DNA of 64,000 bases from Massilia antarctica (lineage in GTDB: Bacteria; Pseudomonadota; Gammaproteobacteria; Burkholderiales; Burkholderiaceae_D), in assembly GCF_015689335.1 (NCBI RefSeq), contig NZ_CP065053.1:3162001-3226000 (forward strand). The letters are read 5' to 3'. Every line of letters begins with the position of its first letter. Positions within the stretch are counted from its first letter, which is position 1. Below the pieces are notes generated by a model, which ran no database searches, had not been told where the DNA came from, and was given only the letters and a program-made list of their open reading frames with translations. Position numbers and translations under genes: made by a program. Of the stretch, positions 40,604 to 48,846 are shown piece by piece.

Positions 40604-41845
40604 ATGACAATGCAAGTACAAGAAAAACTGATCGACTGGATCGACGCCCACTTCGACGAGCAGGTGGCGTTTTTGCAGCAGGTGATCCGGATTCCGACCG
40701 ACACGCCGCCGGGGAACAACGCGCCGCACGCGGATGCCGTGGCCGCGATGGTGGAAGCATTCGGCTGGAGCGCCGAGAAGCACGCGGTGCCGGCGCAGGC
40801 GGTGCGCGATTACGGCATGGAGAGCATCACTAACCTGATCGTGCGCCGGCCCTATGCGGCGGGCGGGCCGACCATCGCGCTCAATGCGCATGGCGACGTG
40901 GTGCCGCCGGGCGAAGGCTGGGTGCATCCGCCGTATGGTGGCGTGGTCGAAGATGGCTTCATTTACGGGCGCGCGGCGGCGGTGTCGAAGAGCGATTTTT
41001 CGACGTATATATTTGCCGTGCGCGCACTGGAAGCGCTGGGCGTGCCGCTCAAGGGCGGGCTTGAACTGCATTTCACCTACGACGAGGAATTCGGCGGTTT
41101 GCTGGGGCCGGGCTGGCTGCTTGAGCAAAAACTGACCAAGCCCGATTTCGTCATCGCGGCGGGCTTCAGCTACAACATCGTTACGGCGCATAACGCCTGC
41201 CTGCAGCTGGAAATTACGGTGCACGGCAAGTCGGGGCATGGCGCAATGCCGGAGACCGGGCACGATGCGCTGCAGGCTGCAACGCGCATCCTGAATGCGA
41301 TTTACGGACAGCTGCCGGAACTTAAAAAAATCAAGTCGAAAGTGGCGGGGATCGATTCGCCGACCATGCTGGTGGGCCGCATCGATGGCGGCACCAACAC
41401 CAACGTGGTGCCGGGGAAGGTCGTGATGAAGATGGACCGCCGCATGATTCCGGAAGAAGATCCGGTCGCGGTGGAGGCGCAGGTGAGGGCGTTGATCGAG
41501 GATGCCGTGCGCGGCGAGCCGGGCATCCGGGTCGAGATCAGGCGCTTGCTGCTGTCGCACGCGCTGCGGCCGTTGCCGGGGTCGGAGAAGCTGGTGGCGA
41601 GCTTGCAGAAGAATGGCAGGCAGGTGATCGGCGAGGAGATTCCGGCACAGGGCACGCCGCTGTATGCGGATGCCCGTTTGTATGGCGAGCACGGGATACC
41701 GGCGGTGCTGTATGGCGCGGGGCCGCGCACGGTGCCGGAATCGAATGCGAAGAAGGCGGATGAACGCCTGGCGTTGGAGGATTTGCGCAAGGCGACCAAG
41801 GTGGTGGCGTTGACGTTGCTGGATTTTCTTGCAGTTAGCGATTAG
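40604..41845 (+). CDS. M20 family amidohydrolase/peptidase downstream of puuD
   Basis: A 413-residue ArgE/DapE/M20-type metalloenzyme: LNAHGDVVPPGEGW supplies the first His and Asp, FTYDEEFGGLLGPG the catalytic Glu pair, and GKSGHGAMPETGHDAL the start of the dimerisation domain. M20 enzymes hydrolyse amide bonds in N-acyl amino acids, peptides or ureido compounds. It begins 11 bases after puuD with a GGAAGAAC site, so it is almost certainly in the same transcript, which points to a ureide or N-carbamoyl substrate. The specific reaction is unknown. Confidence 0.85.
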   Translation: MTMQVQEKLIDWIDAHFDEQVAFLQQVIRIPTDTPPGNNAPHADAVAAMVEAFGWSAEKHAVPAQAVRDYGMESITNLIVRRPYAAGGPTIALNAHGDVVPPGEGWVHPPYGGVVEDGFIYGRAAAVSKSDFSTYIFAVRALEALGVPLKGGLELHFTYDEEFGGLLGPGWLLEQKLTKPDFVIAAGFSYNIVTAHNACLQLEITVHGKSGHGAMPETGHDALQAATRILNAIYGQLPELKKIKSKVAGIDSPTMLVGRIDGGTNTNVVPGKVVMKMDRRMIPEEDPVAVEAQVRALIEDAVRGEPGIRVEIRRLLLSHALRPLPGSEKLVASLQKNGRQVIGEEIPAQGTPLYADARLYGEHGIPAVLYGAGPRTVPESNAKKADERLALEDLRKATKVVALTLLDFLAVSD

Positions 41846-41861
41846 GCCGTCGCACTCCATT

Positions 41862-41945
41862 ACGTCGTTCCCGCGCAGGCGGGAACCCAAGTACCACAGC
41901 GACAGGTGGATCGAAAAACTTGGGTTCCCGCCTCTCCAGGAACTA
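41862..41945. repeat. Dispersed palindromic repeat, copy 7
   Basis: ACGTCGTTCCCGCGCAGGCG plus GGAACCCAAGT faces ACTTGGGTTCCCGCC, after which the right arm decays (TCTCCAGGAACTA in place of TGCGCGGGAACGACG). It opens the 388-base gap between the convergent M20 and S9 peptidase genes, which otherwise holds only copy 8 and repeat remnants. Confidence 0.8.
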
Positions 41946-41990
41946 GTCTTTGCCGCTAATTTGAGCAGCTTTGCGACTACAAACCTCGAA

Positions 41991-42088
41991 ACCGTCGCTC
42001 CCGCGCAGGCGGAAACGCATGCGTTTCCCCCATAGCACCGTCGATATACGAATGTGCTATGGATTCCCGCCTGCGCGGGAAGTCATTT
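41991..42088. repeat. Dispersed palindromic repeat, copy 8 with remnant
   Basis: ACCGTCGCTCCCGCGCAGGC faces GGATTCCCGCCTGCGCGGGA. The middle contains a separate perfect 18-bp palindrome GGAAACGCATGCGTTTCC (42011-42028) and CATAGCAC/GTGCTATG arms. A further remnant, CCTGCGCGGGAACGACG, occurs at 42192-42208, so the gap between the two peptidase genes is built from pieces of this family. No gene is seen in it. Confidence 0.75.
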
Positions 42089-42234
42089 CTGCCAATGGCA
42101 GGAATGACGGAGCTTAGGTTAGCGCCATTTGGAAGCGCCCTCGCACTTTGCACAGTTCCAAGAGATTTGAGGAGTTTCATAGAAACTGGGACCTGCGCGG
42201 GAACGACGTGGGTTAGCGGTAAGTGCGCGGACCG

Positions 42235-44586
42235 TTACTTCAACGTCCGCTCAAACAGCTGGTAAATCCGGCGATACTGGTCATACCAGCTCTCCGGCTG
42301 CACGAACGCGTGGCGCTCCAGCGGATAGCTGGCCAGTTCCCAGTGATCCTTTTTCAGCTCGATCAAGCGCTGCGCGATGCGCACCGAATCCTGATAGAAC
42401 ACGTTATCGTCCACCATCCCGTGCGAGATCAGCAGGTGCCCGCGCAGCTTGTCGGCGTACTCGATCGGTGACGACTTGCGGTACGCCTCCGGATCGAGAT
42501 CGGGCGTATTGAGGATGTTCGCGGTGTACTCGTGGTTATACGTCGTCCAGTCGGTCACCGGCCGCAGCGCCGCGCCTGACTTGAACATGTCCGGCTCACG
42601 CATCAGCGCCATGAACGTCATGAAGCCGCCGTAACTGCCACCGTACACGCCCACGTTCTTCAAATCGCCCTGGTGGTTCGCGGCCATCCAGTTCACGCCA
42701 TCCACATAATCCTCCAGCTCCGGATAACCCATCTGGCGATAGATCGCGGTGCGCCACGCGCTCCCGTAGCCTTTCGACGCACGGTAGTCCAGATCGAGCA
42801 CGATGTAGCCCTTCTCGACCAGCAGGTTGTGGAACATCTGCTCGCGGAAGTACACCGGATAGCGCTTGCTCACATTCTGCAGGTAGCCTGCGCCGTGCAC
42901 GAACATCACGATCGGATACTTCTTGCCCGGTTCCAGGGTCGCCGGACGATACAGCTTGCCCCAGATCTGCCCCGCGCCCTTGGTCGACGGCACGGCCACG
43001 TACTGCGGCTCGATCCAGCTGCGCGCCTTGAACTCGGGCGAGCGCGTATCGGTCAGCTTGACCGGCGCGCCGCCGCCGACGGCGACGGTCGCCAGCTGCG
43101 TCGGCATGTAGCTCGACGAATAGTGCACCAGCAGTTTGCGTTCGTCCGGCGACAGCGCAAATTGCTCCACGCCTTCGAGCGCGGTCACTTCACGCAGTTT
43201 TGCGTCACTGGCCGAGACCGAGCACACTTCATACGTGCCCGGATTGTTCGGGTTGCACATCATGAAAGCCGTGGCGCCATCGGCCGACCACTGGATGCGG
43301 GTCGCTTCCCACTTGCCCTGCGTGAGCGCGCGCGTCCTGCCATCGCTGGCGCGGGTGTACAGGTGTGCGTAGCCGCTTTCTTCGGACAGGTACCACAGCG
43401 TGCTGTTATCGGGCAGCCAGCCGAATTCGTTGTTGCCCGAGTTGACCCAGGCCTTGTCGGTGACCCGGTGAACGGGTTTTAGCGTGGCGCCGGCCAGGTC
43501 GACGGTGGCGATCCAGCGGTCCTTGTTGTCGGCGGCGCGCAGCATCACGGCCACGCCGGTGCCGTTGCGGTTCCATTCGACCGCGGCGCCGTCGTCGTCC
43601 ACGCGCACCACGCGGTTGCCTTTCAGCTCGGGCAGCTTTTGCGCCTTGCGCAGGTCGGCCAGCGGATCGACGGTAATGCCGGGCAGGGTGTCGAAGGACA
43701 GGTCGCGCATCTCGCGCGTGGCCAGGTTGACCAGCTTGAGCGTATGCGCGACCGGCGCGTTGCGGCCCACGCGCGGACGCTGGTCGTCGAATTCTTCGTA
43801 GCCCGATTCGGTCACGTAGCGCGGCAGCTTGCCGATCCGGCCCTTGTCGGTGGCCTTGGGCGCGGTCACCAGCAGCAGCCAGCGGCCGTCCGGCGACAGG
43901 GCGCTGCCGTCGATGACGACCTTCTCGCCCAGGTAGATCGGCGCCGGTGCGCGCGTGGGATCGGCGCGGCGTTCCTGTTCGGCGCGCTCGCGCCCCGCGT
44001 CGCGGTCATCCTTCTGGCGCTTGAGCGTGGAGATCAGGCGCAGCTGCAAATCGCGCAGGTTGTCGGCATCCGGCGCGGCGTCGGGGTCCTTGGTGGCGCG
44101 CGCCGCGGCCAGCGGCGAGATCAGGCGGTCGGCGCGTTTCCAGCCGAGCCATTCATGGCCGACGCGGAACTGCACGCTGAGGCCATCGGCGGAATATTGG
44201 GGCGACGCCAGGCCGCTGCTGCCGCGCGTGATCTGGGTCAGGGCGCCGCTTTTGAGGTCGCGCTCGAACAGGTCGCCATTGCGCAGCATGATGGAGCGGG
44301 TGTGCTCGCGGTTGTAGATGACCTTGTCGCTGTCCAGGTTGGCCAGTTCGGCGTCGCCGGCCAGGCGCGGTTTTCCGGGCGCGGCCTGGTAGATGTCGCG
44401 CAGCTGGGAACCGATGCGCTTCTGCTTGTAAAACACCTGTTTGCCATCCCAGCTCCACCAGGCGGTTTCCGCCGGCGTGCCGATCCAGTCGGGGTGGGCC
44501 ATCGCCTGATCGAGGCTGATGGGCGTGGCGGCGACGGCGGGGATCGCCCACATCGCGGCCAGGAGGGGAAGGACAAATAGGCGCAT
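42235..44586 (-). CDS. Secreted S9 family prolyl oligopeptidase-type peptidase (DPP IV-like)
   Basis: A 783-residue serine peptidase with a Sec signal peptide (MRLFVLPLLAAMWAIPAVAA). Residues ~30-530 form a beta-propeller (WSWDGKQVFYKQKR, LSPDGRWLLLV, FALSPDERKLLVHYSS), and the C-terminal ~250 residues are an alpha/beta hydrolase with catalytic Ser in GVYGGSYGGFMTFMAL, Asp near HGMVDDNVFYQ and His in YPLERHAFVQ. It would cleave proline-containing peptides in the periplasm. Single gene; its 3' side carries the repeat cluster. Confidence 0.92.
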   Translation of the reverse strand: MRLFVLPLLAAMWAIPAVAATPISLDQAMAHPDWIGTPAETAWWSWDGKQVFYKQKRIGSQLRDIYQAAPGKPRLAGDAELANLDSDKVIYNREHTRSIMLRNGDLFERDLKSGALTQITRGSSGLASPQYSADGLSVQFRVGHEWLGWKRADRLISPLAAARATKDPDAAPDADNLRDLQLRLISTLKRQKDDRDAGRERAEQERRADPTRAPAPIYLGEKVVIDGSALSPDGRWLLLVTAPKATDKGRIGKLPRYVTESGYEEFDDQRPRVGRNAPVAHTLKLVNLATREMRDLSFDTLPGITVDPLADLRKAQKLPELKGNRVVRVDDDGAAVEWNRNGTGVAVMLRAADNKDRWIATVDLAGATLKPVHRVTDKAWVNSGNNEFGWLPDNSTLWYLSEESGYAHLYTRASDGRTRALTQGKWEATRIQWSADGATAFMMCNPNNPGTYEVCSVSASDAKLREVTALEGVEQFALSPDERKLLVHYSSSYMPTQLATVAVGGGAPVKLTDTRSPEFKARSWIEPQYVAVPSTKGAGQIWGKLYRPATLEPGKKYPIVMFVHGAGYLQNVSKRYPVYFREQMFHNLLVEKGYIVLDLDYRASKGYGSAWRTAIYRQMGYPELEDYVDGVNWMAANHQGDLKNVGVYGGSYGGFMTFMALMREPDMFKSGAALRPVTDWTTYNHEYTANILNTPDLDPEAYRKSSPIEYADKLRGHLLISHGMVDDNVFYQDSVRIAQRLIELKKDHWELASYPLERHAFVQPESWYDQYRRIYQLFERTLK

Positions 44587-44734
44587 GGTAAATACAATTC
44601 GAGAGAAAATGAAAGGAAATGCGGGAAGTTGCAGGATCGCATTCTAGCGCAGGCGCGGCGGGGTGTGGGCGGCTTGACGGCCGTGCGTTTTCCGCGTGCA
44701 CGAGCGTGCCCGGCGCGCGACGCCGCCGTCGTGT

Positions 44735-45169
44735 TTACGGGACGCGGCGCGCCTTGCGGATCGATTCGATCAATTCAAAGAGGAGCATCCCGCCCAGCAT
44801 GGCGGCCACGAACAGCAAGGCATCGCCGCCGCCGGTCGCCAGCGAGGCCAGCGCGGGGCCCGGGCAGTAGCCGGCCACGCCCCAGCCGGCGCCGAAGGTC
44901 AGCGCGCCGGTCAGCAGGCGCCGGTCGATCTTGCGTGCGCCGGGCAGGTGCAGCGCTGTGCCCAGCAAGGTCGTCGAGCGCCGCGCCGCGATGCGGAAGG
45001 CGATCGCCGCCACCGGAATGGCGCCGGCCATCACCAGGGCCAGGGCGGGATTGAAGTCGCCGGCAAGGTCCAGGAAACCGATCACCTTGGCCGGGTCGGT
45101 CATGCCCGACAGGATCAGGCCAAGGCCGAAAACCAGGCCGCTGAGGAAGGCTGCGCCGGCGTATTTCAT
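44735..45169 (-). CDS. YeeE/YedE-type membrane protein, second half of a pair (DUF6691-like)
   Basis: A 144-residue membrane protein with about four hydrophobic segments, starting FLSGLVFGLGLILSGMTDPAKVIGFLD and ending with LTFGAGWGVAGYCPGPALASL, whose Cys lies in the sulfur-transport motif of this family. Its ATG overlaps the stop of the partner gene (TGATG). Split YeeE/YedE pairs are thought to transport thiosulfate or other sulfur compounds. Together with the ArsR gene upstream this looks like a sulfide-response operon. Confidence 0.87.
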   Translation of the reverse strand: MKYAGAAFLSGLVFGLGLILSGMTDPAKVIGFLDLAGDFNPALALVMAGAIPVAAIAFRIAARRSTTLLGTALHLPGARKIDRRLLTGALTFGAGWGVAGYCPGPALASLATGGGDALLFVAAMLGGMLLFELIESIRKARRVP

Positions 45170-45603
45170 CACGCGCCCGATCCGAACAGATGGCGCAGCA
45201 CGAAGACGGTAAGGAAGCCGGCCAGCATGAAGGCGGCGGTCGCGGCCAAGGAGCGGGGCGACAGGCGCGCCATGCCGCACACGCCGTGCCCGCTGGTGCA
45301 GCCGGCGCCGTAGCGGGTGCCCAGTCCGACCAGCAGACCGCCCACGATCAGGCTCGCCTTGCCGGCCTCGACGTGCACCGGGGGCAGCGGCGCGAACAGC
45401 GCGAACACCAAGGGCGAGAGCACTAGTCCCAGAAGAAAGGCAATGCGCCAGCCGAGTTCGCTACGAACCGGACGCAGCAGCCCGCCGAGGATGCCGCTGA
45501 TGCCGGCGATGCGGCCATTGAGCAACAGGAACATGGCGGCGGCAAGGCCGATCAGGGCGCCGCCTGCCAGCGCGCGGAGAAGGTCAGGATTGAGCGGTGG
45601 CAT
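45169..45603 (-). CDS. YeeE/YedE-type membrane protein, first half of a pair
   Basis: A 144-residue membrane protein with about four helices. GGLLVGLGTRYGAGCTSGHG then VCGMARLSPRSLAAT is the conserved Cys-containing signature of YeeE/TsuA-like sulfur transporters. The ATG (preceded by GGAGA) lies inside the last 20 bases of the ArsR regulator gene, so regulator and transporter are translated from one mRNA. The two halves probably assemble into one channel-like unit. Confidence 0.88.
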   Translation of the reverse strand: MPPLNPDLLRALAGGALIGLAAAMFLLLNGRIAGISGILGGLLRPVRSELGWRIAFLLGLVLSPLVFALFAPLPPVHVEAGKASLIVGGLLVGLGTRYGAGCTSGHGVCGMARLSPRSLAATAAFMLAGFLTVFVLRHLFGSGA

Positions 45604-45937
45604 TTTTTTGTTTCTCCGAGGTGGGCGAACAGAACTGCTGATACAACACATCCATGACGGCCGTCGCCTGCGCGCTGCTGAGCGAGTAGAAAATCTGCTT
45701 GCCGGCGCGCCGGGTGCTGACCAGTTGCTCGTTGCGCAGCACGGTGAGCTGCTGCGACAGTGTCGGCTGGCGAATGCCGGTCAGTTGTTCCAGTTCGCCA
45801 ACGTTGCGCTCATGGTGAGACAGCTGACACAGCAGGAGCAGGCGGTCGCGGTTGACCAGCACTTTCAGCAGGGCGCAGGCCATGTCCGCGCCTTCGGTGA
45901 AGCGTTCAAGGTCAAATGGATTGTCGGGCTTGGACAT
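45584..45937 (-). CDS. ArsR family repressor, BigR/SqrR-like sulfide sensor candidate
   Basis: A 117-residue winged-helix repressor: KVLVNRDRLLLLCQLSHHERN, the recognition helix RQPTLSQQLTVLRNE and the wing RRAGKQIFYSLSS. Cys37 and Cys103 sit where BigR/SqrR repressors carry the two Cys that form a polysulfide or disulfide link; the metal-binding CxC motif of arsenic sensors is absent. The first gene of a three-gene operon with the YeeE/YedE pair, as in known BigR operons. It likely binds the AT-rich palindrome at 45963-45985. Confidence 0.88.
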   Translation of the reverse strand: MSKPDNPFDLERFTEGADMACALLKVLVNRDRLLLLCQLSHHERNVGELEQLTGIRQPTLSQQLTVLRNEQLVSTRRAGKQIFYSLSSAQATAVMDVLYQQFCSPTSEKQKNATAQS

Positions 45938-45962
45938 GAGTCGTGTGCGTCATTCAATATGT

Positions 45963-45985
45963 ATTTCAATAATATATCATGAAAT
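45963..45985. promoter_or_regulatory. Candidate operator upstream of the ArsR/YeeE operon
   Basis: ATTTCA (45963-45968) and TGAAAT (45980-45985) form an inverted repeat with an AT-only-rich 11-base centre, 26 bases before the ArsR start. The region is strikingly AT-rich compared with the genes around it and contains -10-like hexamers. It suits an autoregulated ArsR promoter; not tested. Confidence 0.45.
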
Positions 45986-46077
45986 AAAGTATTTGAGCGT
46001 GAACTATTGCAAGCGGCAGACCGGGTACTGGAGGGAAGGGGCGTGTTTGTGCGCCGCAGGGGGCGGCGCCGTACGTG

Positions 46078-46101
46078 AAAACGGCCGCGAGTGCGGCCGT
46101 T
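46078..46101 (-). terminator. Rho-independent terminator of the small-gene pair
   Basis: AACGGCCGC (46080-46088), loop GAGT, GCGGCCGTT (46093-46101) gives a perfect 9-bp stem. On the minus strand it is followed by a short T-run and lies 5 bases after the stop of the 37-residue gene. Confidence 0.75.
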
Positions 46102-46106
46102 GAGTT

Positions 46107-46220
46107 TTATGCGTCGTGCTGGTCTTGCTCCGGCTCAGGGCCGTCGCGGAAGAAGATGGCAATGCGTACGACAAAGGCGATGGCTGCCAGGGCGCCCGGG
46201 AGATATTCGATCACTTCCAT
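46107..46220 (-). CDS. 37-residue membrane peptide gene
   Basis: A small open frame starting MEVIEYLPGALAAIAFVVRI, then AIFFRDGPEPEQDQHDA. One hydrophobic helix (about 7-24) is followed by a charged tail, so a single-pass inner membrane peptide is likely. It begins 2 bases after the stop of the upstream 88-residue gene and ends just before a good terminator, which supports it as a real gene. No family is recognised. Confidence 0.55.
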   Translation of the reverse strand: MEVIEYLPGALAAIAFVVRIAIFFRDGPEPEQDQHDA

Positions 46221-46222
46221 GA

Positions 46223-46489
46223 TCAACCCCGCGATGCCAGATTGCGCAGCTCGGCCGCCAGGCTCGGATGCATGTGCTGGTAGGCGTTTGCCATGACGAG
46301 CAGCTTGCGATGGCTGCGCATGCGCGCCCGGTCGTTCTGAGCCGGCTTGACCGCCACTTCCTGCGCGATGAACTGGCGCTCTTGCGCTGCAAACAGCGCT
46401 GCGGCAAAGGCACGCGCCGCATTGCTGACGTCGGCCAGGTAATGGCGGAAGCCTTGGTTCGTCGGTTGGGTGTAGGTGGCGCTGCTCAT
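46223..46489 (-). CDS. Small helical protein, hypothetical
   Basis: An 88-residue protein rich in Ala, Arg and Gln (FRHYLADVSNAARAFAAALF, QERQFIAQEVAVKPAQNDRA), predicted mostly helical and soluble. AGGAGAG lies just before its ATG, and a TATACT hexamer on the minus strand about 40 bases further up could be the promoter. It forms a two-gene unit with the membrane peptide and ends at the terminator at 46078. Function is unknown. Confidence 0.65.
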   Translation of the reverse strand: MSSATYTQPTNQGFRHYLADVSNAARAFAAALFAAQERQFIAQEVAVKPAQNDRARMRSHRKLLVMANAYQHMHPSLAAELRNLASRG

Positions 46490-46758
46490 GTGGAACTCTC
46501 CTGGGGATTAAATTGCGTTGTTGCAGTGCAGTATAAGAGAGTCCGAGCTATAAAGAAAATTTCGATTTATGATGCCTCATATCACAAATATCAATAACAC
46601 CGATTTTCTGCCTATATGCATTATTCGCGCCAGTGATGTTGCTGGGCAATATAAAATGTCCGTATATCAATATGAATAAACGGGCAAACGAAGGTCCTGG
46701 ATGGCTGTCCAAGTAGCATGCGCCATGCTGCCCGCATGGCCCCTTCCAGAAAGGATGA

Positions 46759-47205
46759 ATGATGAAGCTGAAGACCTTGAAACATGTCGCGGCGGGGATA
46801 TCGCAGTCTTTCGTCAGCCGCAACAACGATGTGGGCGGCTACTGGGCGCTCGGCGAGCTATATAAGGAGTGCAGCGCTCCTGATTACGCTTTTCTGTTGT
46901 CGTTGCTCGATGGTATTTCCATTCCGTCTACGCCGGCCGCGTCGCAGGTCGTCAAAAACTATGCGATGTTTTTGCAACGCGCCTTGGTCAGCCAGGGCAT
47001 TGCGTTGGGGGAATTGGAAGACGCCAATGTGTTTATTCAGTTCGACACCGCGTCACCGGAACGCGCGCTCGATGTGCAATGCCAGGGCGACCCTTTCTTG
47101 TGCATCGTGACCTTGAGCACGTGGCAAGGCAAGACGGCGGTCGCGCACGCGTTCGGGCGCTGCCTGCGCAATCGGTGGGGCATGTTCAGCCGTCGTGCCC
47201 TATAG
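46759..47205 (+). CDS. Hypothetical protein behind an AT-rich promoter region
   Basis: A 148-residue protein; an ATGATG gives two possible starts one codon apart. The N-terminus LKTLKHVAAGISQSFVSRNN is followed by VGGYWALGELYKEC and later by a strand-rich half (VFIQFDTASPERALDVQCQG). No signal peptide, membrane segment or known domain. The 270 bases upstream are visibly AT-richer than the surroundings and contain no gene. A stand-alone gene convergent with the DcrB-like gene. Function unknown. Confidence 0.65.
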   Translation: MMKLKTLKHVAAGISQSFVSRNNDVGGYWALGELYKECSAPDYAFLLSLLDGISIPSTPAASQVVKNYAMFLQRALVSQGIALGELEDANVFIQFDTASPERALDVQCQGDPFLCIVTLSTWQGKTAVAHAFGRCLRNRWGMFSRRAL

Positions 47206-47318
47206 GGGTGTGGCAGGCGCGCCTTGACGCGCCGCCAGAGATATCCCCCGATCCCGTACTCGACGTTTCTGTCGCGGCGCTGCGGGCAGTTTCCGGCGTG
47301 GCTGCGTTGCCTCGGGTT

Positions 47319-47822
47319 TTACACCTCGGTAGGGGCAGTGCCGCCATCGGTGCCGGCGGGCGGTGCAAAACTGTCGAGCCAATTGCGCCAGAGGGTTTCA
47401 AAACGTTCGTCGAAGGGGCGCGCGGTGGCGGCGGTGAGGATCAGCGCGCGCTTCGGCCCGATCAAAAAGGCGGCCTGGCGCTGGCGTATCGTCTGGGCCC
47501 CGTTCTTGTACTGGGCCTCGATCCGTTCGCCCAGCATTTCCGGCTGGTGCGCGCCAAGGCGCTCTTGCGCGCGGTCCAGCAGCTTGTGGCTGGACAGGCG
47601 CGCCTTGAGCAGGCCAAGCTGACGGTCGACATAGGTGGCGAGGGTTTCGCCGTCGGCCAGCCAGTCGCGCGCGATGCTCAGGTTGGGCTGGTTCTGCAGG
47701 TCGGCCGGTACGAAGATATTGGTGGTGTTGTCCTGATAGCCCGGTGGCAGGCCGATGCTGCCTTCGTGGATGCCGACCCGGGGCGCCGGGTCCGTGCTGT
47801 TTGCTGCTGTATTCTCGCTCAT
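47319..47822 (-). CDS. DcrB/DUF1795 family protein (EagR-like chaperone candidate)
   Basis: A 167-residue protein of the DcrB/PsbP-like fold (DUF1795): HEGSIGLPPGYQDNTTNIFV, ATYVDRQLGLLKARLSSHK and RQRQAAFLIGPKRALILTAA. Soluble DUF1795 proteins include the EagR chaperones that hold the membrane segments of type VI secretion Rhs effectors. No signal peptide is present, which fits a cytosolic chaperone more than lipoprotein DcrB. No PAAR, VgrG or Rhs gene is nearby. ATG at 47822; the longer frame overlaps the ankyrin gene. Confidence 0.8.
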   Translation of the reverse strand: MSENTAANSTDPAPRVGIHEGSIGLPPGYQDNTTNIFVPADLQNQPNLSIARDWLADGETLATYVDRQLGLLKARLSSHKLLDRAQERLGAHQPEMLGERIEAQYKNGAQTIRQRQAAFLIGPKRALILTAATARPFDERFETLWRNWLDSFAPPAGTDGGTAPTEV

Positions 47823-47868
47823 GCGCTGGGTCCGTTTTCTGGCAATCAAAAAATAATCGGCGATGGTG

Positions 47869-48660
47869 CTATTTGGTCGAGTAGCGCGGCGGCGTGCCGT
47901 TGTCGGCGCAATGCGGCGGACGCTGGCCGATGCAGCGCTCCAGCATCGCGACGATGTCGGGCAGGGCGCGCCGGCGCGCGATGGCCAGCGCATTCTCGCC
48001 GCGCCCGTTGCGCAGGGCCGGGTCGGCGCCCTGGTCCACCAGGAACGCCGTCAGATCGCGCTTGCCGGCTTCGATGGCCAGCATCAGCGGGGTGCTGGCC
48101 CCGATGGCGGGTTGGTCGATCATGGCGCCCAGCTTGAGCATCATGTCGGCCAGCGCCGCCTGCGCGCGCGGGTCGGCGCTGTGGGCGCTGTTGGCCAGGT
48201 GGTGCAAGGCGGTGTTGCCGTCGTCGTCGCGCTGGCGCGTGTCGGCGCCGCGTTCGAGCAGGGCGCTGGCGGCCGGCCACTGGCCGTTGGCCAGCGCCGC
48301 GCGCAGCGCCGTGCCGCCTTGCGCGTCACGCGGCGCATCGAGCACGGCGCCGGCCTGGTGCAGCATGTGGATGGCGTCCACATCGCCGCCGGCCGCCGCC
48401 ACGATCAAGGGCGTGACGCCGCCATGGCAGGTATTCGGATTGTCGCCGTCGGCGAGGATTTTTTTCAGCGCGGGGCGGCGGTCCTTGCCGAGGGCGCCGA
48501 AGATGCGCGGCGCACCGGCGGCTTTGTCGGCTCCCTTGGCTGCGTCGCCGGCGGGGCAGCGCTGCTGTGCGAACGGTTGAGCGGGCAGGGGGGCCGCGGC
48601 CGCCATCGGCACGGTCAGCATGCAGGCGGCCAGCGTGGCGAGGCGGGCGGCATCATTCAT
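47869..48660 (-). CDS. Exported ankyrin repeat protein
   Basis: A 263-residue protein with a signal peptide (MNDAARLATLAACMLTVPMA, cleaved near AAA) and about five ankyrin repeats from residue ~65: GVTPLIVAAAGGDVDAIHML, GTALRAALANGQWPAASALL, GNTALHHLANSAHS, ASTPLMLAIEAGKRDLTAFL and GENALAIARRRALPDIVAML. Cys at both ends (in QRCPAG and HCADNG) might form a disulfide. It precedes the DcrB-like gene by 46 bases. Exported ankyrin proteins often bind or neutralise partner proteins; the partner here is unknown. Confidence 0.85.
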   Translation of the reverse strand: MNDAARLATLAACMLTVPMAAAAPLPAQPFAQQRCPAGDAAKGADKAAGAPRIFGALGKDRRPALKKILADGDNPNTCHGGVTPLIVAAAGGDVDAIHMLHQAGAVLDAPRDAQGGTALRAALANGQWPAASALLERGADTRQRDDDGNTALHHLANSAHSADPRAQAALADMMLKLGAMIDQPAIGASTPLMLAIEAGKRDLTAFLVDQGADPALRNGRGENALAIARRRALPDIVAMLERCIGQRPPHCADNGTPPRYSTK

Positions 48661-48846
48661 TGCGTGGCGGCGCACGGCGGTTTGTTGGCATGCATGCTGA
48701 TGGCTGTTCCAGGTTGGTCCCGGGATATGCTCCCGACGATGTGTGCAATATTAAAAAAACAAGATGAATTCTAACAAACCATCTTATGGAAGACAATTTC
48801 TATTGGACACAGCGGGGGGCGGGCAGGTGCGCGCGCCCCGTGACGC

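Noticed and set aside
46548..46826. 92-residue minus-strand frame upstream of the 148-residue unknown gene
   Set aside because: It overlaps the start of the better supported rightward gene, has no ribosome site and unlikely composition.
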